Assembly: GCA_963930775.1 (NCBI GenBank)
Contig: OZ005689.1
Span: 35,914,694 to 35,978,693, forward strand
DNA length: 64,000 nucleotides
Reading direction: 5' to 3'
DNA from: Cliona cf. orientalis
Lineage: Eukaryota > Porifera > Demospongiae > Clionaida > Clionaidae
The notes under the pieces are model-generated. The model saw only the letters and a program-made list of their open reading frames with translations, was not told the origin of the DNA and searched no databases. The translations under genes and the position numbers were made by a program. How positions within the stretch are numbered: position 1 is the first letter of the stretch; each line of letters opens with the position of its first letter. This document shows, piece by piece, positions 44,857 through 56,018 of the stretch.

Positions 44857-45237
44857 TCATTCAGTCTCACCCTCATGAGTTGAAGTTGATGTTGACGTGG
44901 AGGAGTTGGAGACGGCCGCTGCCAGCTGCCGCATCACTGCTGGGTCCGAGAGAGCCTCTAAGACCGCCGAACGCATGGCTCCCGAATCGATCGATGCCCC
45001 AACCTCGGCATCACCGCCCCCGCCAGCATTAGCTCCAGAAACATCCGCCTCCGAACCGGTACGAGGCGTCTCCTCATTCTCTCTGGGGGATCTCTGGAGG
45101 AGGGGGAGGAGGCGTAGGTTGATTGGGTTGCCCGCTTTCGGCATCAGCCGTGGGTCTCGTACGAGCTCTTCTTGACGACATAGCTGTATCCCTACGAACG
45201 ATCCTTGCAGCTCCTTCTCTACAAACGCAGGAATCAA
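44857..45237 (-). CDS. Leading proline/alanine-rich ORF of the retrotransposon
   Basis: A GC-rich frame ending in a Ser/Thr-rich tail (NSSTSTSTSTHEGETE) about 45 bases before the gag-like start. It has no domain I recognise. It may be an extra structural protein or 5' leader of gag. Confidence 0.35.
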   Translation of the reverse strand: MIPAFVEKELQGSFVGIQLCRQEELVRDPRLMPKAGNPINLRLLPLLQRSPRENEETPRTGSEADVSGANAGGGGDAEVGASIDSGAMRSAVLEALSDPAVMRQLAAAVSNSSTSTSTSTHEGETE

Positions 45238-45528
45238 AAAACCACTTTAAAATCAGCTCTCTCCTTGCTGTCGCCAGACTTCAACTCATGCCTAGCTCCT
45301 CAGCAGCCAGGCTATAAGTAGGTGTTGCGCGTGCGCCCGCGCATCCTGCCCGTCCCGATCAGACAAGACAGATTAGGGCTAGAGTCAACAGTGCCGCGCC
45401 AGCCCTGGCACCCTGCTTACCCTGGCCAGTGATGCAGCACACTCAGGCAAGGGCTGCTGTTCTTTGACCAGACATAGCTGCCGGTTAAGTGGCGCCGTCC
45501 TTGCCGCGCATGCGCGGCGCCTGTACAT

Positions 45529-45560
45529 GCTGGGCAGCCCTACCCCTAGGGCTGCCCAGC
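45529..45560. repeat. Perfect hairpin at the 5' end of the retrotransposon
   Basis: GCTGGGCAGCCCTA and TAGGGCTGCCCAGC are inverted copies 14 bases long with a 4-base loop, inside the GC-rich end. Confidence 0.8.
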
Positions 45561-45580
45561 CCAGTAGGGTACGATCCTTT

Positions 45581-47421
45581 GATTAACCTGCTTTAAACCT
45601 CATGTAAAAGACAGAACCACGTGTGGTATTTTGTATATTGTGGCCACATACCTCCGTAAACCCTTGCACGCGCCGCTTGAAGTACTACGTCACACCCTTG
45701 CTGGCATGCAGTCAGAATGAACTTTTTTTGATTTTCAACCATCCAGTTCTTCAAGCCCTTACTGGATGTCGGTTCCAACAACTGCCAGTACATTCTCTAT
45801 ATGGTATGGATTGTGAATTTACCATTATTTTTGTTCCGTGCTGTCCATTACCGATTTGCACAAAATTCAAAGTCCATACCAGACAGTAGTTTGCCCAGAA
45901 TGAGTAGATAAGACGGCTCACCTCCAAGAATCTATTTGTCACGAAGAGTTTTCGCTTGGACTGTAGCTAGTACTAGTGCTAAAGTTTAGCCTAACTTGTA
46001 TTTGATAGCTTAGCTGTGTTGTGCTGTGGATGGAGGTCTGTCTAAAGTCATGAATTTATTTTCCTTTTCAAGTGTGTTTGTTGTTCACCAGGTAAGTCCA
46101 GTAGTCTCCAGATTGTGCATGGACATAGATCTGATACTTACCTAACTATAAACTAGGGCTTAGAGGTACAGCCTGCCCATTACTGATTTGCACAAAATTC
46201 AAAGTCTGTCCCAGGCAGGCACGGGTTGTCCACCGTGGCCGCCATTGTCTACAGTAAACAGCCCCCTTCTTGATGATGTTGGTACTGCTAGAAAGCGCTT
46301 TTTGTGCTCTCTTAAATGGTACCTTAGACAAGGTCATAGCTTGTTCACAACAAAAGTTACAAACCAGATAATGTAGGTATAATTTTTACCGCCATGTGCG
46401 CGGCTTGCATATCATTAACCCCCATATACGTAGTACAAATTCCAATTTTCCGATAAAATGTATGGACTTCCGGTCACCTTAGCGTAGACTGTATATGGCA
46501 CGTAATTCTGTGATAACGCAACTGAGTACTAATTTTTGCAAATTTCTGTCGACATTTATTATAATGGTTATCATTGGTAATAATTATCATGTTTTCCTGA
46601 CCACATCACAATTATAATTATAGTCGCAGTCCCTGTCTACATCTGATGACAGTGTACTTGAGCTGTTTCCAACCTGCATGCGTGGCATAAATACAGAGGT
46701 TGCAATTGTCTAGTGTAGCTACATATAACTATAGCTTCTGATGGGACCAATGTACTATAGATATGGCTGAGCTGGTGGAATTGCTAGTAGAATGTCATGC
46801 ATGAGTAGTAGTAGTACCCACCAATATATGCAACTACATCTTCTGTGGTCCTGAATAAAATTGTGGCTGCAGCTGCATGGAGTGGCTTAATTAACTACAG
46901 TGTATTTTCTGTATCACGTTATTGATTGAAAATATCTGATGTATCTGCAAGTAGCAATAATGCACTGACCTTGATTGACATCTGGTTTATAATACAATAC
47001 CAGCTATGATGCATTGAAGTACTCGTGTAGAAGGTTCGTGGGTGGTTCGCTGTAGCCACCCCCAGGCTATGCATAGGCGTAGGAAATGGGGGAGCAACCC
47101 CAAAAGCTGCAAGTTGTGGGGGCATTGCCCCCACAACCAAAGCCATCCAGTATTAATTTTGTTGTATTAGCCCTGACAATTGGTTCACCACATGAAATTC
47201 ATGAACAAGTGTAGCTATAAGGCATGTTCTGCTTATCTTATTGCTTACTTCTCACTGAATCTCAGTCAGAAACACTTGCCTGCCTCCCCTAGGTGCAAGC
47301 TATAGCACCGATAGTGCAAAAAAATGGGCGTGGTTTGAAAGTAATGTGGGTGTGGTCAAATATTAAGCGCTATACGCGTGCTATACACCCCATTGACACC
47401 ACTTATGATAAAATTTTAATT
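45581..47421. other. 1.8 kb without a recognised gene
   Basis: A 40-bp word (starting CATTACCGATTTGCACAAA) at 45847 recurs at 46169. A GGCGTAGGAA-type element piece lies near 47067-47140. Otherwise AT-rich and non-coding. Confidence 0.4.
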
Positions 47422-47425
47422 ATAT

Positions 47426-48097
47426 GTGACCGGATCTGAGAAAACCCGGCATATTGTCAAAATGTGCATATGGCACAATGCCCGTTTTTAGTATCAGCAG
47501 TCAAAAAAATATCAAAGTCCAGTTTTTGTCACATTTTTGTCCAATAACCTTTCTCTACTACTAACTGTTGCCACCGCCTACAGAGGGTAAATGTAAGTTA
47601 CCAAGGTGAAATAAGCCTTCATTTGACCTACCTAGTTAGTACGGCTGCCGTACACGGAGCCCGTTGCTATGGGCGCTAATTAGAATTCTCTACCTAGAAA
47701 CAGCTAGATTCATCTAACTACTGTACATTTGCTCACCTTTTTAGCTTCTTGGGCATCTAAGAACAATCGGCGACCGTTATCAACATCGAAATCCAACCCT
47801 TGCTCGATCTTTACATTCATTTCGAACGGCTCCACCCAGGTCCATTAAATTGATTTCCGGTTCACGCGTAGTATACGGAAACGCCATATGCATGCATAGC
47901 AACGCCTTTAAAACGTAATTTCTTGATTTTTGAGGGTGTGGCGCGATCGCAAACGAAGTGCTCTAGCTCCACAGCCAGACGCGCAATGTGTCTCAGACTT
48001 GGAGGCAGGTTAGCCGTATGATGCAGCTATCCAAATATACAGCTAACTAAAATTTCATAGATGGATGAATATGGCGGGTTTTCTCAGATCCGGTCAC
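47426..48097 (+). mobile_element. GTGACCG-family small element, copy F (GAGAAAACCC tips)
   Basis: Tips GTGACCGGATCTGAGAAAAC on both ends, with ATAT on both sides (47422-47425 and 48098-48101). The tips continue into CCGGCATA or CCGCCATA, which is closer to the large DUF7869 elements than to copy A. The interior resembles copy E. Confidence 0.85.
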
Positions 48098-48101
48098 ATA
48101 T

Positions 48102-48986
48102 GGGACTGGATGTGGGAAAACACTCCGTAAGGGATCGGCATGATTCGCACAATGGGCGTTTTTAGTAGCTCAGGTCGAAATTTGTCAAAGTCCAGATTTT
48201 GTCATATACATGTCGAACAACCCTTCTTCTAACTGTTGCCGTCGTCTACAGAGGCTAGTCGTGCTATACAAAGGCGAAATAAGCCTTCATTTTGACCCAC
48301 CTAGTCGGCCCAGCTGCCGTACCCGGAGCCCGTTGCTATGGCCGCTAATTAGAATTCTCTACCTAGATACAGCTAGATTCATCGAACTACTGTACGTTCG
48401 CAGGGGCGTAGCTTAGTTGTTTCTTTGTTGCCCAGAAACTCCCCCCCCCCCTGGCAGTCAGATTCAGTATTATCTTAGTATGATTTAGCCATCAGGAAAC
48501 CCCCTTGGTTTCCAGATTCAATCTCCAGGCCTAAAACCTAGCCTAGATCTCCTCCTTTTATGCTTTTCTCAGCCAAAATCTCGAGAATCTAGCAAAATCT
48601 TGCTGAAAATGGCGATCGTTAATTAGAGGGCATGGCCGAAAAGTGGGCGTGGTCATTAAAATTTTCGCCCGCAACTGCTAGGAAACCCCTCTGAAAATCC
48701 TGGCTATGCCCCTGGTTTGCTCACCTTTTAGCTTCTTGGGCATCTAAGAACAATCAGCGCCCAGGTCTATTTGATTTACGGGTCACGCGTAGTATGCGGA
48801 AACTCTATACGTGTTCATAGCAACGCCTTTAGACCGTAATTTCTCGATTATTGGGGGTGTGGCGCAATCGCAAACAAAACGCTGTATCTCCACAACGAAG
48901 CATGCGACCGGCCCAAGACTTGAACGCGGGTTAGCTCTATGGTTGAGCTTATCAGCCATGCATCAAACTCAATTTTCAGAATCCGA
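48102..48986 (+). mobile_element. GTGACCG-family small element, copy G, interrupted
   Basis: Adjoins copy F. The left tip is worn (GGGACTGGATGTGGGAAAAC). The interior is split at 48401-48714 by another element and resumes at CTCACCTTTTAGCTTC. The right tip is replaced by the element starting at 48987. Confidence 0.75.
48401..48714. mobile_element. CAGGGGCGTAGC-ended element inside copy G
   Basis: Ends CAGGGGCGTAGCTTAG and the inverted CAGGGGCATAGCCAGG. Flanks GTTCG and GTTTG fit a 5-bp target duplication with one change. Non-coding, 314 bp. Confidence 0.8.
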
Positions 48987-49391
48987 GCAAATTTGAGAAA
49001 AGGGGTAACTTCGCACATTTCCTGAATTGTGGTTTTAAAATACTTATAACTTTGGAACCATAGCAGCTATGAACTTCAAACCTGGCATGAATATTCTTTC
49101 ATCATCCTACTACACTCGCTGCAAATCACGAGCCCCGCCCACTTCCGGTATGGGCGGGGCGAGCGCACACGTCAATCGCGTTCGAAAAATGCCGTTTTAT
49201 GGCCCTCTTTGGTGGCTCACCACTCGGGACAGGAGACTTGCTCTAGCTTCTAACGTTGGATCTGTGAAGTAGGTCCAAACATCTTACAAACCAAGTCTGA
49301 AGCCTAGGGCTCTTATTGGCTTAAAATGGTGGTAGGCTGAAAAGTGAAAAAATTGCGTTTTGTGCGAAGTTACCCCTTTTCTCAAATTCGC
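48987..49391. mobile_element. 405-bp element with long matching ends
   Basis: Left GCAAATTTGAGAAAAGGGGT and inverted right GCGAATTTGAGAAAAGGGGT. The match goes on through AACTTCGCACA, about 31 bases in all. Non-coding. Confidence 0.8.
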
Positions 49392-49559
49392 TAACATAAT
49401 ATGATATTAATGAGGAAACAAGATCAGCACTAATAATAGCAACAATAATAACAATGGAGTGAGTTGAAGATAAACTTGTCCTTTACCACCTTTTTACAGG
49501 GCATCCATTCTCCAGGCCGATTCTGCACCACTGGCATCAACATTTCCTTAGGAGACTGA

Positions 49560-51768
49560 AAAAATATGATTGAATTCAATTTTAAAGTCCAGATAAGAAG
49601 CATACATGGTCGACAATTCAACTGTTACAGGAGCATGTGTGCCCTATTGGCCTTCTTCCTAGTCCAGCAACAGAATTGAAAGTGACATTGATTGCTTGTG
49701 GACAAACGGAACTCCCACTAACAAATCTTAAAAACCGTTCAAGCTCAGCAATACACAAATTTCCAATAGATATCACTCCTCAATGAGCTGTAGAATTTTG
49801 ATACTGCTCGCTGATAGTGTTAGTGAAATTCTTCAGTTGTCATATCTTCTGGGACAATCCCACCATGAATTGCAACAGCAGGCATAGGCTTGATAATGAA
49901 AAGAAAGTTGGCCACCTGTAGTATCTGCTGCCTTAAGTTCATCGGGGATAGCAAAACCCTTGATTCATATCTAGCCATAATGCTGACAATTTTCGACAGT
50001 CACCTGTGTGTATGCTAATCCATTTAAGGGCATCTTTGATGATGACAGCTGCATCCATAGGACTAATACTATTTGATAATGCTTCCACAAACAGACCCAG
50101 AAGCATGCATGGTAGCAAGAGTTGGAAATGCAATGTGCAGTGGAAGGAAGCCAGCTATGAAGTACCCATAAGACAAAAATTTCCCCAGCATGGTGAAACG
50201 GGACATCTCAACTTGTGCATGGAGTAGGGGCGTCAACACTGATTCTCCATCAAAGAGGTTGAGGTATGCTGCCACTCAAAATGCAGATAACATATCACGC
50301 AACACACCTCCAGCATCATGTACTCCTTCGGTATCAGTACAATCATAAATAGCTCCATACTGTGTATCTGTATTAATGCTATAATAATGTAGAGTTACTA
50401 GGTTCTGTACAAGAGGGGTGATTAGGCCTCCCCAAATTGATCTGGGGAGGCCTTAGGGAAAAGAATTCTGTCCTGATGCTTGATCAACTGAATCCTCGAT
50501 AACTACGATGTCTGAAGCACCATGTATATGATCAGGAGAGCACTCGCCGACATGTGTTGGTGAGTTAACATATAAAGTAGGAGTTGTAGTGGGCGCACTT
50601 GGGGTAGAGGATGGAGTAGCTGATGCTTGAGTGGCTGAATCCTCGACAACTACCGGATCAGTATCAGGAGGGTACTCGTGTGTTGGTGAGTTAACATTCA
50701 AAGTAGGAGTTGCACTGGGTGGCAACATACTTGAGGATGGAGTAGATGTCTTTGGTAACAATACAGTAGAGGTTGCAGTAGGCGTCGTAGGGACTGTGCC
50801 AGGTGAAGAATGATCATGGGAGCTACTCATGGGAGATAATACATCAGAACCAGGGCTAGATGCAGGAAGTACACTGTCATCTGATTCTGAGTCTCCAGGT
50901 GTTGAAGTACTGCTGTTTTGGTTTTTCTTCCTTTGTAAGTACCATTGGGATTTATTCTGTTTTCGTGTCCACTCACTCAATTCCCGCTCCACTTGTCTTA
51001 GTTGTTTCTTTACACTTGTCATCTCCTCAGTCAACTGGTCACATAGTTTATAGTTCATAGACTGAGTGGCTTGATCCCTGTTTCTCTTTGTAGCTTAATC
51101 GATCTTTGAGATCCTTAACATCTTCTTGAAGCTCAGTAATATTCTTATTTCTAATAGTTTCATTGACCTTGGGGCATTTCGGTGGTGGAGGTGATGATTC
51201 GTCTGGGTTGGGAGTATGCTTATAACGGCTTTTGCCCTTAACAAACCTGTAGCCTTGCTCACGCACTTTTTGTTGTGCTGCTTTAATCAGTTCCTGTCTT
51301 GGCTGCAATAAAATATCCGGGTTACTTACAGCCAACTCAAACGCCGCATCATTCACTTTTGTGTGCCATGGAGTAAGCTTCTTTCTTGGGTCTTTTCCAT
51401 ATACCATAGCTTGTCTACGAACATACTCTCGCTGTCTTTCGTTAATATCTTGCACCTACATGGTATGGTACAAATAAAAGTGTGGCGGTAAACTATGTTT
51501 ACATACCTGCTTCGAGGGATCTTGAAGTGTTATTCCAGCAGGTGATACGCTTATTGTAGCTTGTCTCGAACTACTCTGCGAGATTATGAAAGTAGATCAT
51601 GATAGCACTGAGACTCACTTGAGATGCTGACGTGGAAGGTTGCTTAGGCGCCGCAGTAGACGTTTGGGCCACGTTAGAAAACAACAGGGGGAACCGCTGT
51701 GGAAGGGATTCAGCTCCAGGTACTCTATCGAGAAGACCCAGGATTGTTGCAGACACTCGAGGATCCAT
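49560..51768 (-). pseudogene. HECT-domain protein gene, broken
   Basis: ATG 51768 opens a first exon (MDPRVSATILGLLDRVPGAE), donor GTGAGT at 51617. Exon 2 is 51575-51507 (QATISVSPAGITLQDPSKQ). Exon 3 starts at 51456: VQDINERQREYVRRQAMVYG, then KKLTPWHTKVNDAAFELAVS and a coiled coil. A frame change near 51085 leads into another coiled coil and a Ser/Thr/Pro-rich region with twin repeats around NSPTHEYPPD and NSPTHVGECSPD, ending at 50453. Below 50390 lies a HECT-like domain: DAGGVLRDMLSAF, then LNLFDGESVLTPLL, then RFVSGSSVCPQAINVTFNSV and GLGRRPIGHTCSC. A TGA at about 50282 and a shift near 49621 break it. HECT domains are E3 ubiquitin ligases; the catalytic Cys is probably the one in GHTC. 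I remember similar N-terminus-plus-HECT proteins from corals and sponges. Confidence 0.65.
50425..50452. repeat. Hairpin next to a stop codon
   Basis: GGCCTCCCCA and TGGGGAGGCC are inverted copies separated by 8 bases, right after the stop of the Ser/Pro-rich part of the HECT gene. Confidence 0.85.
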
Positions 51769-51979
51769 TTCTAGAAGCCAAGCGACAAGTACCCGCCAAC
51801 TACGACATGCACATGTGTACATGTACTGCATGCATATATTATACTGGTACGGGCGCGGCGTATATGTACCACGTCTGATTGGCCGGTTTTGACCACGTGC
51901 ATAGCACAATAAACTCGATTTCATTGGCTGGCTTAAGTCATGTGGACCGAATGTACTACGCGTGCATATGCGCATGCGG

Positions 51980-53512
51980 GAGCAATCAACTTGAAAAGCA
52001 CGGTATCAAGGTAAGGTGACAAACGCATGTTATAAGAGTTTGTTTGTGGGGGGGGGGGGGGGGGGGTATTTTTGCAATAACGAGGTTGGGTCCTACCTCC
52101 AAGTTTAATTTCTGCCAATGTTTCTGGTGATTATTACATGTATATCACCTGATGATTCGGAGGGTGGGGTGTCTAATTAATTATAATCGGTTGAATGAGC
52201 AAACCATTTAAGATAGAATTATGCTGAGAGCATATCCGGCTTTTCCTTCCATTTCTTGATGGTTGAGGTATACACAAAAAGATTGAAGCTATGTATGGAA
52301 AATGACTGTTATCCGATTATACGCCATAGGCGCGATTTCGTGTCATGCACGCGAACCGCCATAGGCGCGAAATACAGTATAGCTGTATTAGCGCTATGGC
52401 ACCACCTACATTCCAAAGAACGAAAAGCCATAGGCTTGGCTTCCTCTCTATGACTACTAGGGGGCCTCCCTTACATACCTGTGGCGTGAGGTCACCTTTG
52501 GCCCAACCCACCACTCGCTACTAAAAATGATTTTGTGAAGATAGACAACAATGGCAATCGATCAGGGTACGAGAGCGGTACGTTTTCTAACACAGGGCAG
52601 GAGGTACAGCTCTGTCGCTAAGTATATAGGTCTATACCTACACAGATATGACGAGCTTTTCAACAGAGCCAAGCGCTTACCTGGGAGCGACTCGAAGACG
52701 GCGGCCATTATGGAGTTATAAGCTTTTGTGTATGTTTGTAGCTTATAGTATGTATAGTAGCGCCCTAGTGGCGTATTAGAATGTAGCAGCTACCTGTCTT
52801 AGATATCATGAAGGCCTGTACTGCCTGTGTGGCTGTGCTGCTATGCTGTACAAGACACTTTGTGTCACTATACTTTCTTGAATACAATTCGGCGTTGGCA
52901 ATACGTATAACGGCATGACCTCTTGGCCTATAATCAGTTATAAGCGTCGAAATCTGTAGTAGAAAGTCGGATGAGAGGCAAGATCAGCACAAAGATCATC
53001 CAGTGATACTCTTTCTTTCTGGACTGAAGATCATAGCGATCACAGTCATCTCCATAAAGATTTAGCTCCTCCAAGTCAGTGGTTACACAAATTCCATGCT
53101 TGATACCAGCGACAGCCAAGAAATGCAAATTACGTAAAAAAATACAATGTTCAAGGCTGGAACAATCTTGCATCCTTTAGTAACTTATCTTAGTAGCGAG
53201 ATAGAATATTAAACTCAGCCCCTTAATTTGGATCAACCTCATAATAATTATACTATACTGAGGAACTTTCTAACAACAATGTTATTAATATAGAAAAGTC
53301 ATGTAACACGCCTTGAGCACAAATATAACCACAAAGTAGGGAAAAAATACGAAATTCTCAGTGTTGTAAGAATGTTAAAGTCCCAATAATATGAGGAATC
53401 CTGGGTAGGATAAGAAGAACTGGAGAGATGTAGTTATGCATAAAAAGGCAGACACACAGTGGGCGGATATGAGACTTCCAAAGGATATATTTTACATACT
53501 ACATGACCAAGG
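51980..53512. other. 1.5 kb without a recognised gene
   Basis: Poly-G tract at 52048-52066. The word GCCATAGGCGCGA occurs twice (52322-52336 and 52360-52372). An 79-codon minus ORF at 53173-52934 (MQDCSSLEHCIFLRNLHFLA) shows no family features. Confidence 0.4.
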
Positions 53513-53844
53513 CAGTGGCGTATCTAGCATGGAGCTCAGGGTGCTGGAGCACCCCCCTCAGCTCTGGCACCTCAGTAGCTCAGTGACAAATACTGCCATG
53601 ATAATCGATAACTGACAGCTCCTACCAACAATAAACTTACTGGCCTCTAAAATTCGCTCCTTAAAGAGCGTTTTCTCATCGCCACTAGGCCTAAAACCGC
53701 CTTCTTTGTCAGCCATCTATCTTCAAGAACGCGTAAATGAGGGGCGTGGCCAACGTTTTGGGGGCGTGGCTAGAAATTTTGCGCGCGCGCTTCGCGCGCG
53801 ATTGATCTAGCACCTACCTCCTTCAAATCCTGGATACGCCACTG
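53513..53844. mobile_element. CAGTGGCGTATC-ended element with 5-bp target duplication
   Basis: Ends CAGTGGCGTATCTAG and the inverted CAGTGGCGTATCCAGG, flanked by CAAGG on both sides (53508-53512 and 53845-53849). 332 bp, non-coding. Same end type as the element at 48401. Confidence 0.85.
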
Positions 53845-53870
53845 CAAGGAGTGATGGCGCTTTACCATTT

Positions 53871-55983
53871 GTGACCGTCTATGAGAAAACCCGGTATAAT
53901 TGATTTTTCTTGAAAACTGCGATCTCAGCACAATATCATTGCATGACCTTTGAACTATCTGCCGTTCAAATTTGAAAGCGATCGCCCGCTTTATTTTTGA
54001 GATATGACACTTTTTATGCGCTCGCCCTTGAAAATTTTAAATTCGAGAAATTACGATCTAAACGCATTGCTATGGGCGTGAACGATGCTTCCATATACTA
54101 TCCGTACTCGCGCGTTTATTGCACAATGCGCGGAACGTGCGAATACGTAATCGTCAGCTGACAGAGCCAGCTAGCAAGCTACTAGCTACACGAGGGAATG
54201 ATCCATTGATCATTTGACAATCTAGGTAAGTCCAAGCGATTATGACTGTTATGAAGATATTTTGCACGCGTATTCTAACAAAGCGTTTATACTACTGCTA
54301 GAAATCGTGCTCGATCAGACAATTGCTGGAGGTGAGGAGGTGGTTCTCAGACGAGTAGCCATCGCCATTGGAGAGGCGAGGTAAGTTGTTATAAAAAGGC
54401 CACAAAATAGCTTCAGAAGCATGCATAGTTAAACAGAGAAGGTGCCAAAGAAGTCACAAAAATAAATAAAAATTATAATAGGCTTGGATCCATTAGTGCC
54501 TCTGGCATTAAATTTTTGGGGTTGGTGGGGCACCTGTTGCTGGCTTGGGACAAACAACATCATGACAGTCCACAGGACAGAATTCCCTTATCTTTTCGAA
54601 TAGGTACTGTTATCGTTCGAGGGACAGACCGGGGGGTGGGGTGTTATCACTGGGGGTTGATGGTGTGCTTCTGGTTTCCACTCCTCGTCCTGTACCAGTT
54701 TGATCACCCTTTCAGGACTATCAACACTGTCTTTGACAAAGACATACCCAGGTTTGGTGTTGGTAAACCTCAGGTGGTGCATTGCGTTCATGCCCTTGAG
54801 TGCTTGTTGTCAAAAGGGGGCATCAAAAAATTCAGCCCAGTCATGTTGGCACTAGTACTTGGCCATCCTGGGTTCCAACAAGCTGTGCGTGATTCGCCTC
54901 GGCCGACTTCTCCACCACTCGTGCAATATCATCCAGACATCCAATTTTGGTCCTCCGATAGAGCTGTTTAAAAAGACCAAAACACCAGTCGGGTGAAAAT
55001 TTGGTGTGTCCTACGATGAAGAAGGAGAGAGTGATGGATTTATTCAGGCCAGACAAGATACACCATGCAAGGTATTGCATAACGTATCGGTTCTTGTTCT
55101 GGCCTGAACAATTGTCTGCGTGCAGGTGGAGGTTGACTTCTCCCAGACTGTGTGTTGCAAGGAAATGGTGGACCATGCTGATAATACTATTAGCCCCCTT
55201 CCCTGTATTCACAGCTTCGTCAATGAGGTAGTTGATCTGTAAAAGGTTAAGTACATGTAGGTTCCCTTAATCAGATGTGCACCATTGATTTTCTAATTAA
55301 ATTGCACCTGTCTTGGGATTGCCTCGCAGCATATTCCGAATATAGCACACTTGCGTGGTGTGAGGAAATAGATGGGACCTGGTTGCTGTGGGTCACTGGG
55401 GTAGTGCACCTGTACAGTGCATGTACGTCAGTATTACCGTAATACTGCTAAACTTAGTATCTACTGTGCCATGTCAAAACAGAAGTGCATGGGGATATTA
55501 TTGGTTCCAGGTGACATGCATGCACTGATGGGAGGAACTTGAAGCTGGCCAGCGATGGTAAACGTCTCCTTCAGGACCTCCTTGGAAGCGTCTATCACGC
55601 TCCTGTAATAAGATCGCTCCTGTGTGGCCAGGTGAAGATGAGCCTCTGCATCTTTAAGCACCTGATGGTCAGAATGAATGTAAGCCATCCCTTGTATTAC
55701 TGGTACAGTCTTGTTACCTGTGTCTTCTCTGCTTCAGGGGTGTTTGCAGCCCTCATAATAGCCATGCTGTTTAGCTGGCACACCCAGCATAAATCAGACA
55801 TAGGCTTCATCACCATGATATGCAGAACCAGCTGCCGCCAAAGAGTGCAAAAGGTGCTGTATGCAGCGGCTTTGATGTCTGCCTCGTCTGCTGAGAGTTT
55901 GTACTCCACCCATACCGCCTATTATGCACAGGTACACATGTAAGTATACATTTGCTTACTGAGAGTGCAGTCATTACTTTTTT

Positions 55984-56018
<35 letters not shown>

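Larger units (their letters stand above)
40272..45580 (-). mobile_element. Tyrosine-recombinase (DIRS-order) retrotransposon, largely whole
   Basis: Minus strand, in order: a proline-rich leading ORF and a gag-like ORF, reverse transcriptase plus RNase H, then a tyrosine recombinase. GC-rich ends (40279-40560 and 45300-45575) enclose it and stand out from the AT-rich surroundings. There is no methyltransferase domain between RNase H and recombinase, which favours Ngaro- or PAT-like rather than classic DIRS1. The main reading frames look whole and no break was noticed in them, so it looks young. The exact ends were not fixed. Confidence 0.75.
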
